A stretch of DNA of 56,973 nucleotides from Acidimicrobiia bacterium (GCA_016871275.1 VFZG01000020.1:1-56973), one strand, 5' to 3'; counted from the first letter of the stretch, positions 1 to 8,706 are shown. A program made the numbers and translations. The notes: generated by a model not told the origin, from the letters alone.

Positions 1-227
1 GCGCGTCAGGCCTCGCCGGGTCTTTGACTGGTGAATGGATCCGTCATCCTACTGCACGGCCGCCATCCCCACACGTTCCTGGTCGGCGCAACCGACTGAT
101 TATCAGCGACTTGCACCAGTGTCTAGTCGCAAGAACTTCTGACCTCTCCGATTCCGAGCCTACGTCATCAGGCTGACAGTGTAGGTCCTACGCTTGCTGT
201 TCGCCACAGTCCCGTATCATTCCGCGT
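1..227. other. window edge without a recognisable gene
   Basis: No reading frame in this stretch looks like a known protein. The minus-strand frame overlapping its right end is a shadow of the HNH gene. The promoter of that gene probably lies here, but no convincing -35/-10 pair was found. Confidence 0.5.
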
Positions 228-1175
228 GTGGACGGCACGGTCGCCATCACGGACCACGGCTGGTACGAGTTCCTGCGCGCGCAGGACGGCCTCGACGAGG
301 TCAACTTCTGGACGCCGTCTGCGCACTTCGCCTTCCACGGCGACGTTGGCGCGCCGTTCTTCTTCAAGCTGAAAGCGCGCCACGACCACGCGATCTGTGG
401 GTTTGCCTATTTCGCTCGGTACGCACGACTGCCGGACTGGCTCGCGTGGGAGACCTTCGGCATCAAGAATGGCTGCGCGACGCTGGATGAGATGCGAGGT
501 CGCATCGGTGGCATCCGCGCCCGGATCGACTACCGCGCTGCAACACCGTCGAACCAGATCGGCTGCATTCTCCTCGCCCAGCCGACTTTTTTTCCTCGGG
601 ATGCGTGGGTTCAGGGGCCCGTGGACTGGCCGCCCGCCAATCTTCGCCACAAGCGATACGATCTTGCCGCCGGAGAAGGCTTGCGCATATGGGAGGAATG
701 TCGCGCCCGAGCCGCAGTCGTCGGCCTCGCGGCGAGTGCGAGTCGGATGGCTGTCCTACGGGAGGAGGCGCCGCGATACGGGACGCCACACCTGGTTCTG
801 CCGCGCCTCGGACAGGGGATCTTCCGTGTGGCGGTGATGGACGCGTATTCTCGCGCCTGCGCCGTAACGGACGAGCACTCCCTGCCGGCGCTGGAAGCCT
901 CCCATATCCAGCCCTACGCGAAGAACGGTCCCCATGAAGTGCGCAACGGAGTTCTGCTCAGGGCCGATCTGCACAGGCTGTTCGACCAGGGCTACTTCAC
1001 GATTACGCCCGAGTACCGCGTCGAGGTGAGTCCTCGACTGAAGCTCGATTACGACAACGGCCACAGCTACTATCCGCTCCACGGTTCCCGTGTGTCCCTT
1101 CCGAGTGATCGCGAGGACACGCCCGGGCCGGACTACCTGCGCTGGCACAACGAGCAGGTGTACCGAGCCTCCTGA
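228..1175 (+). CDS. HNH endonuclease, putative restriction enzyme
   Basis: Predicted nuclease of 315 aa. The C-terminal third carries an HNH_2-type core: a conserved ASHIQPY segment supplies the first metal-site histidine, followed by N-G-V-L-L and D-L-H-R-L-F-D-Q-G-Y (about residues 225-260). The N-terminal 160 residues look like a PUA/SRA-like base-reading fold, as in COG3440 predicted restriction endonucleases, but this is weaker. The start is a GTG at 228 with no strong ribosome site. It is followed after 14 bases by a second HNH gene of similar architecture, so the two may act together against modified foreign DNA. That role is inferred from family and pairing. Confidence 0.8.
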   Translation: MDGTVAITDHGWYEFLRAQDGLDEVNFWTPSAHFAFHGDVGAPFFFKLKARHDHAICGFAYFARYARLPDWLAWETFGIKNGCATLDEMRGRIGGIRARIDYRAATPSNQIGCILLAQPTFFPRDAWVQGPVDWPPANLRHKRYDLAAGEGLRIWEECRARAAVVGLAASASRMAVLREEAPRYGTPHLVLPRLGQGIFRVAVMDAYSRACAVTDEHSLPALEASHIQPYAKNGPHEVRNGVLLRADLHRLFDQGYFTITPEYRVEVSPRLKLDYDNGHSYYPLHGSRVSLPSDREDTPGPDYLRWHNEQVYRAS

Positions 1176-1189
1176 CGCAGGGGCCGACG

Positions 1190-2131
1190 ATGCGGTACTG
1201 GTGGGTGAATCAGAATCAGACGTATCGGGCCGAGGTCCGCGGTAGCTTCATGTGGTCGCCAAAACGGAACGCCAACGGCGTGCGAAACCAGTTCTACGAG
1301 AACATGCGATCGGTCGCGCCTGGCGACGCCATCTTCTCGTTCTGCGACACTCGCATCAAGTCGATCGGCGTCGTCACGGGTCCCGCCGAGACCAGCCCTA
1401 AGCCGGATTTCGGCTCAGCGGGCCTGAACTGGTCCCAGGAAGGCTGGTTCGTTCCGGTCGACTACTGCGCGCTGGAACATCAGCTGCGCCCGAAAGACCA
1501 CATCGACATCATCCGACCGTTTCTGCCCGCCAGGTATTCGCCGCTCCAAGCGAACGGCGACGGTCTCCAGTCTGTGTATCTCGCCGAAGTCCCTGAGCCC
1601 ATGGCCCAGGCCCTCATCGGGCTCATTGGCCAGGCGTACTGGGACGCCTACGCCAGCATCGCCGACTATCAGACGCCTTCGGAGCCGTTCGAGCCGGACC
1701 AGCAGATCATCGACCGCGGCATCGTCGGTCCAACGTTCAGGAATCAGGTCGTGAAGTCGCGACGCGGGCAAGGCGTCTTCAGGGCCAATGTTCTGCTCCG
1801 GGAGTCCGCGTGCCGAGTCACACACGTGGACGACGCCAGGCATCTCAAGGCCAGCCACATCAAGCCTTGGCGTGATGGAACCGACGCCGAACGCCTGGAT
1901 GGCTCGAATGGGCTGTTGCTCTCACCGCACATCGACCATCTGTTTGACGGTGGCTACATCACGTTCTCGAGCGACCAGTCGCTGCTCATCGTCCCGGAGG
2001 TGCGCGACAAGTTGCTTGATGCCTGGGGGATCGACGCCGGCGCTCGGGTGGGCGAGGTTTCGCGGGAACAGAACGCCTATCTGGACTACCACCGCGCCAA
2101 CGTGTTCAAGCACAACCTCATGAAGGCGTAG
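1190..2131 (+). CDS. EVE/PUA-like plus HNH endonuclease
   Basis: Protein of 313 aa. It opens with MRYWWVNQN and continues with a typical EVE/PUA-like pattern (W-S-P, G-D-x-I-F-S, I-G-V-V) to about residue 145. This suggests a pocket for a modified base. The C-terminal HNH_2 core has ASHIKPW, then N-G-L-L-L and H-I-D-H-L-F-D-G-G-Y (about residues 222-258). Such fusions are known as modification-dependent (type IV-like) restriction enzymes. It lies 14 bases after the first HNH gene on the same strand. The two HNH cores resemble each other while the N-termini differ. No methyltransferase is nearby, which fits a modification-dependent enzyme. Confidence 0.8.
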   Translation: MRYWWVNQNQTYRAEVRGSFMWSPKRNANGVRNQFYENMRSVAPGDAIFSFCDTRIKSIGVVTGPAETSPKPDFGSAGLNWSQEGWFVPVDYCALEHQLRPKDHIDIIRPFLPARYSPLQANGDGLQSVYLAEVPEPMAQALIGLIGQAYWDAYASIADYQTPSEPFEPDQQIIDRGIVGPTFRNQVVKSRRGQGVFRANVLLRESACRVTHVDDARHLKASHIKPWRDGTDAERLDGSNGLLLSPHIDHLFDGGYITFSSDQSLLIVPEVRDKLLDAWGIDAGARVGEVSREQNAYLDYHRANVFKHNLMKA

Positions 2132-2254
2132 TGAGTGAATCCCGCCACCAGACCATTCGCGTATAGCTCGAGCGATGTCGCCTTCGAAACAGTGGAAGCT
2201 TCCCCGACCGCCAGACACCTGAAAGTAGTCTGCTCTCGGCGAGGAGCGATCATC

Positions 2255-2332
2255 CGCAAGTCGAAGTTCAGTGAGAGCCACATGGTCGGCATGCTGAACG
2301 ATGCGGAGAGCGGCGTGCCGATCGGCGTGGCC
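2255..2332 (+). pseudogene. IS3-family OrfA N-terminal remnant
   Basis: The frame reads RKSKFSESHMVGMLNDAESG followed by VPIGVA. This is the canonical opening of IS3-family OrfA (helix-turn-helix subunit). A purine-rich GAGGAGCG precedes it, but the expected ATG reads ATC, so the start appears lost. Similarity stops where the decayed cupin fragment begins. Confidence 0.75.
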
Positions 2333-2527
2333 CCCTGAACTACTTGAGTTCGACGATGACCGCGCGCGGCGCGCCGGCCACGGCGGCTTCACTGCGGATG
2401 GTGCCACGGGGAATGAATCGCGCATCCTTCCGCGAGTAACGTTCGCGTCTCTTCCTTGCCGTCGGGCGTGCGGTAGCGGATGGTGCCTCGGTGACCTGAA
2501 TCGGACCATACACTATGTAGACGCCAG
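2323..2527 (-). pseudogene. decayed, internally deleted cupin gene copy
   Basis: Bases 2323-2487 match 5135-5298 almost base for base, with a 1-bp indel. Bases 2494-2526 match 5621-5653. About 316 bp of the intact cupin gene is missing between the two blocks. The minus-strand frame therefore joins the GVYIVYGPIQVT segment directly to the ARFIPRG...VIVELK C-terminus and cannot form a cupin barrel. The duplicated block starts at the shared sequence CGGCGTGGCCCCC, which is also where the IS3 remnant ends. Confidence 0.8.
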
Positions 2528-2623
2528 TGTGACGTGGGAGAATGTCGCCGACGCGATGTTGATTGCCTCCCTGCAACGCATCAGGAGCTGGATTCGGTAC
2601 ATTGACTCGGTGGAGCCCAAGCC

Positions 2624-4033
2624 ATGACGAACCGTCTCACGTCCTGGACCCTGCTGTTCACGCTGGCCGCCCTCGGCACCGCGCTCGCGGGCGCGCAGGC
2701 GCCCCATCCGCAGAATCCCCGCAACCATCACAACCCCGGGCCCGAGCACTTTACGAAACGGGTGGTCGCCACGGCGCTGGGCAATCCCTGGGAGATCACG
2801 TGGGGCCCCGACGGATTCTTGTGGGTCACCGAGCGATCGGCGTTCCGGGTGACGCGCGTCAATCCCGCCAACGGCACCAAGCGCGTCGCGCTGGCGCTCG
2901 AGGGCGTCTACCAGTCGTCGGACCAGGAAGGCCTGCTCGGCATGGCGCTGCATCCCGATCTATTGAAGGGCCGTGGCCGGGATTACGTCTATCTCGCCTA
3001 CACCCACGACATTGACCCGGGTGACGCCGTGACGCGCAACCTGCGCATCCGCCGCTACACCTACGACCGCGCGTCGCAGACCCTGACGTCCCCCATCGAC
3101 GTGCTCGACGGCCTGCCGGCGCACGACGATCACGGCGGCGGCCGCCTGCTGTTCGGGCCGGACGCGAAGTTGTATGTGTCGCGCGGCGATCAGGGCGCCA
3201 ACTGGCTCGCCAACTATTGCAACCCGACGCGCTCGCAGGACCTGCCGACCGCCGACGAGGTCACGGCTCGCGACTGGAGCACCTACCAGGGCAAGATTCT
3301 CCGGATCAACCTCGACGGCTCAATCCCGGACGACAACCCGGTGCTCCAGGGCGTGCGCAGCCACATCCTGTCCTACGGCCATCGCAATCCGCAGGGCATG
3401 GTCTTCAACGCGGAGGGACGGCTCTACGCCGCCGAGCACGGACCGAGCTCGGACGACGAGCTCAACCTGATCGCGGCCGGACAGAATTACGGCTGGCCGC
3501 TGGTCGCCGGCTATCGCGACGACCGCAGCTACGCGTATCAAAACTGGTCGGCGTCGTCTCCGGAACCGTGCCGCACGTTGCAGTTCGACGCCATTACCTC
3601 GCCGCCGCCGGTGCCGGTCACGAAAGAGTCGGAGTGGCACGAACCGTTCGTGCCGCCGCTGGTGACGTTCTTCACGGTGCCGGCCGGCTACGACATCCGC
3701 GCCGCCAGAGCCGCGACGATCGCGCCGGCAGGCATCGATCTCTACACGTCACCGGCCATTCCCGGCTGGGCCAACTCGGTCCTGATCACCGGCATGCGCA
3801 CGGGCGCGGTGTATCGCGTGAAGTTGAGCCGCGATGGGACGTCGGTTGACGGCGCACCGCTCGAATACTTCAAGCTGTCGAATCGCTTCCGCGACCTGGC
3901 GATCAGTCCCGATGGACGGCACATTTACGTCAGCACCGATGATCACGGGGTCACCATGGGAGACAAAGGAGAGACGGTGAATGTGCTCGCCGATCCCGGG
4001 GTTATCCTCGAGTTCACCTTTACGAGGCAGTAA
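2624..4033 (+). CDS. gdhB: soluble PQQ-dependent glucose dehydrogenase
   Basis: Exported quinoprotein of 469 aa that oxidises glucose or other aldoses to lactones in the periplasm with PQQ and calcium. A signal peptide covers residues 1-24 (LAGAQA). The sequence follows the Acinetobacter sGDH six-bladed propeller closely: WGPD at 60-63, DHGGGRLLFGPD with the catalytic-base histidine H170, KILRINLDGSIP near 224-235, GHRNPQG with R254 and N255, and the C-terminal NRFRDL motif giving the two later active-site arginines. Length is normal for the family. The gluconolactonase gene follows 48 bases downstream and would hydrolyse the product. The cupin relic lies upstream. Confidence 0.9.
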   Translation: MTNRLTSWTLLFTLAALGTALAGAQAPHPQNPRNHHNPGPEHFTKRVVATALGNPWEITWGPDGFLWVTERSAFRVTRVNPANGTKRVALALEGVYQSSDQEGLLGMALHPDLLKGRGRDYVYLAYTHDIDPGDAVTRNLRIRRYTYDRASQTLTSPIDVLDGLPAHDDHGGGRLLFGPDAKLYVSRGDQGANWLANYCNPTRSQDLPTADEVTARDWSTYQGKILRINLDGSIPDDNPVLQGVRSHILSYGHRNPQGMVFNAEGRLYAAEHGPSSDDELNLIAAGQNYGWPLVAGYRDDRSYAYQNWSASSPEPCRTLQFDAITSPPPVPVTKESEWHEPFVPPLVTFFTVPAGYDIRAARAATIAPAGIDLYTSPAIPGWANSVLITGMRTGAVYRVKLSRDGTSVDGAPLEYFKLSNRFRDLAISPDGRHIYVSTDDHGVTMGDKGETVNVLADPGVILEFTFTRQ

Positions 4034-4081
4034 ACTCTCGGGAGTCGGGCGAGAGCCGGCACCGACAGTCTGGAGCTGAAG

Positions 4082-5122
4082 ATGAACCGTCGGACATTTC
4101 TTGGAGGAGCGTTGACCCTAGCGGCCGCCGGTGCACGCGGCCTTGCGCAAGCCCCGGCGCAGGTCTCGCCCGATCCCACGCCGCGCGACTGGTCCGGGCA
4201 GGCACCGGTTCGTTATCCCGATCCCGATATCATCGCGCTCGACACTCGATTTCGCCGCTACATCATCGGCAACACCACCATCAGGCGGCACCATACCGGC
4301 ACGTTGTGGGCGGAAGGGCCGGCGTGGAACGGCGTGGGCCGCTACCTGGTGTGGAGCGACATCCCCAACAACGTGCAGCTGCGCTGGATCGAAGACGATG
4401 GGCACGTGTCGGTGATGCGGAATCCGTCGGGGAACAGCAACGGCAACACGTTCGATTTCCAAGGACGCCAGCTGTCTGGCGAACACGGCGGCCGGCGCGT
4501 GGTGCGTTACGAGCCGAACGGCACGGTCACGGTCATTGCCGAACGCTTCAATGGCAAGCGGCTGAATTCTCCCAATGACGTCGTGGTGCATCCCGATGGC
4601 GGCATCTGGTTCACGGATCCGACCTACGGCATCAACGGCAACTACGAGGGGTTCAAGGCGGACTCCGAACTTCCGGTGGCGGCGTATCGGGTTGATCCGA
4701 AGACCAGCCAGATCGAGAAAGTTGCCGACGGGTTCGGCGGGCCGAATGGCCTGTGTTTTTCGCCGGACTACAAACTGCTCTACGTCGCCGATACCGGGGC
4801 ACCGAGAGAGATCAGGGTGTTCGAGGTTGACGGCACATCGCTGCGCAATGGAAAGACGTTTGCGAAGCTCGACATTCCCGGCACCGGTGCGCCGGCGGCG
4901 GCCGACGGCATCCGCTGCGATACGGACGGCAACATCTGGGCGGGCGCGCGGCCCGGCGTGCAGATCATCGCGCCGACCGGCGAGCGCATTGGCATGATCC
5001 GATTACCCGAAAACTGCGCGAATGTGTGCTTTGGCGGCACGAAGCGCAATCGGCTCTTCATGACCGCCAGTCAGTCCCTGTACAGCGTCTATGTCAATGT
5101 GTCGGGGGCTCACATCACATAG
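4082..5122 (+). CDS. SMP-30/gluconolactonase family protein
   Basis: Predicted periplasmic lactonase of 346 aa that opens sugar lactones. The N-terminus is Tat-like (NRRTFLGGALTLAAAGARG). The SMP-30 propeller motifs are in order: GPAWNGVGRYLVWSDIPNN (about 77-95), NSPNDVVVHPDGGIWFTDPT (about 160-180), GGPNGLCFSPD (about 219-229) and AADGIRCDTDGNIWAG (about 274-289). These carry the usual divalent-metal acidic and Asn residues. It sits directly after the PQQ glucose dehydrogenase on the same strand, so the pair would turn glucose into gluconate outside the cytoplasm. The coupling is an inference from order and chemistry. Confidence 0.88.
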   Translation: MNRRTFLGGALTLAAAGARGLAQAPAQVSPDPTPRDWSGQAPVRYPDPDIIALDTRFRRYIIGNTTIRRHHTGTLWAEGPAWNGVGRYLVWSDIPNNVQLRWIEDDGHVSVMRNPSGNSNGNTFDFQGRQLSGEHGGRRVVRYEPNGTVTVIAERFNGKRLNSPNDVVVHPDGGIWFTDPTYGINGNYEGFKADSELPVAAYRVDPKTSQIEKVADGFGGPNGLCFSPDYKLLYVADTGAPREIRVFEVDGTSLRNGKTFAKLDIPGTGAPAAADGIRCDTDGNIWAGARPGVQIIAPTGERIGMIRLPENCANVCFGGTKRNRLFMTASQSLYSVYVNVSGAHIT

Positions 5123-5151
5123 ACAAAGGATGCGCGGCGTGGCCCCCTGAA

Positions 5152-5856
5152 CTACTTGAGCTCGACGATGACCGCGCGCGGCGCGCCGGCCACGGCGGCT
5201 TCACTGCGGATGGTGCCTCGGGGAATGAAACGCGCATCCTTGCGCGAGAAGGTGCGCGTCTCTTCCTTGCCGTCGGGCGTGCGGTAGCGGATGGTGCCGC
5301 CGTCGAAGAACACCTCGACGGCATCGCGTTCATAAATGCGGGTCTCGACCGGCCGCCCGGGAATCCACGCGTAATCCCACTCGACGACCCGGTCGTTGTC
5401 GATCGCCCTGGCGGCCCCCTCGCGGGGGAATGCGGCGGGAGTGCCGGCGCGTGTCACGGGCGCAAACGTCCCCTCCTTGAGGTCCAGCATCACGGCCTCG
5501 CGCACCGGGGCACCGGCCAGTCCCATGGCCTCTTCCTTGTGCGTAATGCCCTTCGGCTGGTAGTAGGGCCGTGGCACGGCAAACGGCGTGATGGGAGCGA
5601 CGATACCGTCGACGCCGGTCACCTGAATCGGACCATACACCGTGTAGACGCCGGCCATGTCGTACTGATGGCGGTGATAGGGCTGTGGCACGTCGTGCAG
5701 CCACTTGACGTCCCACGCGATGACACGCTCATTCTCGAACAGCCGCGTCACGCCCGTACGGGGAAATGCGTGGGGATAGGTCTGGGCCATGACGACCGGG
5801 GCCAGCAGACCGGTGGCGAGAAGCGACAGCCACAGCAGGCGACGACACGCACTCAT
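5152..5856 (-). CDS. exported two-cupin-like protein
   Basis: Protein of 234 aa with a signal peptide (residues 1-24, ending VVMAQ). It has two related cupin-like halves: one around WLHDVPQPYHRHQYDMAGVY and one around WDYAWIPGRPVETRIYERDA plus GGTIRYRTPDG. H-x-H in the first half suggests a metal site; the second half lacks an obvious one. The function is unknown. It is convergent with the gluconolactonase, only 29 bases away. A decayed partial copy of its 3' and middle parts lies at 2323-2527. Confidence 0.75.
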   Translation of the reverse strand: MSACRRLLWLSLLATGLLAPVVMAQTYPHAFPRTGVTRLFENERVIAWDVKWLHDVPQPYHRHQYDMAGVYTVYGPIQVTGVDGIVAPITPFAVPRPYYQPKGITHKEEAMGLAGAPVREAVMLDLKEGTFAPVTRAGTPAAFPREGAARAIDNDRVVEWDYAWIPGRPVETRIYERDAVEVFFDGGTIRYRTPDGKEETRTFSRKDARFIPRGTIRSEAAVAGAPRAVIVELK

Positions 5857-5892
5857 GCAGCACCTTCCTTGGGCGACAGGCCGTCATTATGA

Positions 5893-5964
5893 CAGTTGTA
5901 TGTAGTACGCGCGATCATCGGTACGCATCAGGCGTACGACCGCATCGACCTAGCCACCGTCTGA
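5893..5964 (+). pseudogene. higB: HigB toxin C-terminal stump
   Basis: The open frame before the antitoxin gene reads IIGTHQAYDRIDLATV followed by a stop at 5962-5964. It is opened by a stop at 5890, so only about 23 codons survive. The F/I-I-G-T-H-x-x-Y-D-x-I-D ending is the signature tail of HigB-type mRNA interferases, which normally sit just before HigA. The catalytic body is gone. Confidence 0.75.
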
Positions 5965-5972
5965 GGCCGCTC

Positions 5973-6350
5973 ATGCAGATTCGTCCCATCAAGACCAGGG
6001 CTGACCACCGTGCGGCGCTCAAGGCAATCGAACGGCTGATGGACGCCAGGCCTGATACGCCCTCCGGAGATCGCCTCGAGGTTCTGGCGACGTTGGTCGA
6101 TCGCTACGAGTCCGAGCACGAGGTGATCGAACCCGCGGATCCGATCGAAGCGCTGCTGTACCACATGGAAAGCCGCGGCCTCACACGCCGGGACCTCGAG
6201 CCCTATCTCGGGAGCCGTGCGCGCGTCGCCGAAGTGATGAACCGTCAAAGGGCGCTCACGATCGACATGATGCGGAAGCTCCGCCAGGGTCTCGGGATGT
6301 CCGCGGAAGTACTGATTCGTCCCTACAGCGTCCGCGGTTCCGCCGCCTAG
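5973..6350 (+). CDS. higA: HigA-family antitoxin, orphan
   Basis: Protein of 125 aa beginning MQIRPIKTRADHRAALKAI, the standard HigA N-terminus. A Cro/C1-type helix-turn-helix lies around residues 62-100 (ESRGLTRRDLEPYLGSRARV..). The ATG at 5973 was chosen over the longer upstream frame because family members start here and the toxin stump ends 8 bases before it. HigA neutralises HigB and represses the operon. The toxin is reduced to its last codons, so this copy is an orphan that may still regulate or cross-protect. Confidence 0.85.
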   Translation: MQIRPIKTRADHRAALKAIERLMDARPDTPSGDRLEVLATLVDRYESEHEVIEPADPIEALLYHMESRGLTRRDLEPYLGSRARVAEVMNRQRALTIDMMRKLRQGLGMSAEVLIRPYSVRGSAA

Positions 6351-6400
6351 TCCCGGACACGCGAGCATTCAGCAGACGCCGCGCTCCTTACCATCCTGCC

Positions 6401-7681
6401 CTACGCGATTCCGCGCGTGGCCGCGCGCTCGAGCGCCGTGGCCAGCAGATCCACTTCCTCGAGCGTCGTGAACACGTTCGGGGCAATGCGCACGCACGAG
6501 AACTCGCCGTCCACGACGCGGGGCCGCACGTGGATGCGGTAGGCGCGCTCGAGAAACTCCGTGAGCGCTGCGGCGCCGATGCCGTCGATGGCCATCGCGC
6601 CCAGGCCGCAGGTGTGCTCGGGTTCGTCGCGATTGAGCACCCGCACCTTGGGCAGGTCCTTGACGCGCGCCACCCATCGGCGGCGCAGGTAGCGCAGCCG
6701 CGCGGCCTTGCGCGCGCCGCCAATGCTCTGGTGGAAGGTGGCCGCCTCGGTGATGCCGCCGGGAATCGCGACCGGGAACGTGCCGATCTGCTCGAACTTC
6801 CGGATGTCGTCGCGCATGGACAACGGCGCGGCCATCAGCGGCCAGACCTGGCCGATCTTCGAGCGCCGCACGTAGAGGAATCCGGTGCCGATCGGCGCAG
6901 TCAGCCACTTGTGGAGGCTGGTGGCGTAGTAGTCGCAGTCGAGCTCGTCGCGGGTGAACGGAAACTGCGCGAAGCCGTGCGCGCCATCGACGATGGTCTC
7001 GATGCCGCGTGACCGGGCCATCTGGCAAATGCGGCGCACCGGGAAGATCTGGCCGGTGGTATAGGTGACGTGACAGATCAGGATCACCTTCGTCTTCGGC
7101 GTGATCGCCTGCTCGAGGCGTTCGACCAGATCGTCATGGCTCGGCGGCGGCACCGGGAACGCCACCGTCTTGAGCACGATGCCGTCGCGCGCCGCGCGCT
7201 GATGCCACGTCGTCAACATCCGCGGGTAGTCCTGCGTGGTGGTCAGCACCTCGTCGCCGGCCCGGAGCGGCAGCCCGAACTGCAGGATCTGCATGGCCTC
7301 GCTGGTGTTGCGCGTCAGCGCGATCTCTTCGGGATCGCAGCCGAACATCTGCGCCAAGTGCCGCCGCGGCACTTCGAGGCGCGGCAGCAGCTGCTCGTCG
7401 ACGTACAGCGACGGGCTCATGTTCATCACCGTCCAGTAGTCGGTGACGGCCTGCTGCACCGAGCGCGGCGCCGGGCTGACGCTGCCGCTGTTGAAATTGA
7501 CGTGGTTGCGGTCGATGGTGAAGGCGTGGCGGACCTGCAGCCAGAAGTCCTCGTCGCGCGCCAGCTCGTCAGGCGTGCGCCCGGCGCTGGCCTGCGCCGC
7601 GGCCTCGAGACGCGCTCGCCAGTCGACGCCGAGCACCGCCGCCATACCCGTCGCGCCGGCCAGAAATGTCCGCCGATCCAT
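6401..7681 (-). CDS. exported aminotransferase class V-fold enzyme
   Basis: PLP-dependent enzyme of 426 aa, similar to isopenicillin-N epimerase or cysteine-desulfurase-like proteins. The Tat-type N-terminus is MDRRTFLAGATGMAAVLG. The PLP site is visible: D232 and H235 in VDGAHG, and the Schiff-base lysine K258 in SLHKW. The ATG at 7681 is chosen because GGAGGAG lies 5 bases upstream; an in-frame ATG at 7699 lacks this. Substrate unknown. It is convergent with higA. A folded PLP enzyme at the N-terminus of a Tat protein suggests export with cofactor bound. Confidence 0.85.
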   Translation of the reverse strand: MDRRTFLAGATGMAAVLGVDWRARLEAAAQASAGRTPDELARDEDFWLQVRHAFTIDRNHVNFNSGSVSPAPRSVQQAVTDYWTVMNMSPSLYVDEQLLPRLEVPRRHLAQMFGCDPEEIALTRNTSEAMQILQFGLPLRAGDEVLTTTQDYPRMLTTWHQRAARDGIVLKTVAFPVPPPSHDDLVERLEQAITPKTKVILICHVTYTTGQIFPVRRICQMARSRGIETIVDGAHGFAQFPFTRDELDCDYYATSLHKWLTAPIGTGFLYVRRSKIGQVWPLMAAPLSMRDDIRKFEQIGTFPVAIPGGITEAATFHQSIGGARKAARLRYLRRRWVARVKDLPKVRVLNRDEPEHTCGLGAMAIDGIGAAALTEFLERAYRIHVRPRVVDGEFSCVRIAPNVFTTLEEVDLLATALERAATRGIA

Positions 7682-7925
7682 CGCTCCTCCAGACGACACG
7701 ATACTTCATCGCTGCCGTCATCAGGGGCGCGAGGGAGTGTCGCAGGTTCGTTATCACCTTTTCCTTGTACGGCATCACGGCCTCGATCACGGTCAGAGCC
7801 AGGAGCATGTCCCGCCACTCGAGCAGCGCCTTCAGGTCCTTGAGCCGTTCGATGGCGGCCGATGCGGCGTCGTCTGTCATCAGCTCGTGCCACACGAACC
7901 GGCCGGGAATCGACGTGTCTGTCAT
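7682..7925 (-). pseudogene. VOC-like N-terminal stub with unknown tail
   Basis: A frame starting at 7925 opens with IPGRFVWHELMTDD, the classic start of VOC/glyoxalase-like proteins. After about 20 residues it changes to an unrelated Leu-rich tail (KALLEWRDMLLALTVIEAV..) and reads into the start of the PLP enzyme. The VOC metal ligands and the rest of the fold are absent. It is read as a truncated gene or a chimera of two fragments. The downstream enzyme has its own ribosome site, so expression of this stub is not needed. Confidence 0.4.
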
Positions 7926-7977
7926 CTCGAAACCTCAGGCAAGTTGCCACTGGACCGCGCCGTCCGCGCCGACGACG

Positions 7978-8706
7978 CTAACGGGCGGCGCCGAGCTCGA
8001 CAATCGCCGCGGTCACCAGCATGGCGGCGTTCTCGCTGGCACCCGCAAGGAACTGCTGGTATCGATCGCTGGCGGAACCGTCGGCGCTGTCGGTGATGCT
8101 CCGGACGACGAGACACGGCACCTTGTAGTGCCAGCACACCTGCGCCATCGCGCCACCTTCCATCTCGACGGCGGCGGCGCCCAGCGCGCGCAGCTCGTCG
8201 CGCCGGTGGGTATCGGCCACGAACACGTCGCCGGTCACGATCGTCGCCTCGCGGACGACAGGTGCGCGGTGCGCCTGGAGCGGCTTCAACGCGACGCGGG
8301 TGGCGACGCGGCGCGCGGCCTCCAGCAGCTCGTCAGCCGCCGGAAAAAACAGGGGGTTGGCGCCACCGGGGAGGTAACTGCGCGTCGGGCGACGCGTCAG
8401 CCCGCTCGGGGTCATGAGTCCGACGTCATGCTGCGCAATGGCCGAGGCGATGATGACATCGCCCGGACCGAGCGCGGGGTCGAGCGCGCCAGCCGTACCC
8501 GAAAAGAACAACGCCGCCGGCGTGAAATGCTCGATGACCATCGTCGCCGCAATCGCGGTGTTGACCTTGCCGATGCCGGAGCGTCCGGCCACGACGCGGC
8601 GTCCGCTGAGCCGACCCTCCGTGAACACGATTCCGCCAATCGTCCGCGTGACCGCGTCGGCCAACGCGCGCTCGATCGGCACGATTTCGGTCGCGATGCC
8701 GAGCAC
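7978..8706 (-). CDS. MTA/SAH nucleosidase-family protein, probably exported
   Basis: Nucleoside phosphorylase-like protein of at least 242 aa that would cleave methylthioadenosine or S-adenosylhomocysteine. Motifs seen are GIGKVNTA, FSGTAGALDPALGPGDVI, VEMEGGAMAQV (substrate-binding M-E) and SITDSAD with the catalytic aspartate. The frame stays open upstream of the GTG at 8704-8706. It encodes a signal-like stretch (SIVVAALAALVWPTLSS) back to about 8815, where it meets the previous gene's stop. No ATG, GTG or TTG occurs there, so the true start is unsettled; a CTG near 8812 is possible. Export of this enzyme would be unusual. Confidence 0.8.
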   Translation of the reverse strand: MLGIATEIVPIERALADAVTRTIGGIVFTEGRLSGRRVVAGRSGIGKVNTAIAATMVIEHFTPAALFFSGTAGALDPALGPGDVIIASAIAQHDVGLMTPSGLTRRPTRSYLPGGANPLFFPAADELLEAARRVATRVALKPLQAHRAPVVREATIVTGDVFVADTHRRDELRALGAAAVEMEGGAMAQVCWHYKVPCLVVRSITDSADGSASDRYQQFLAGASENAAMLVTAAIVELGAAR

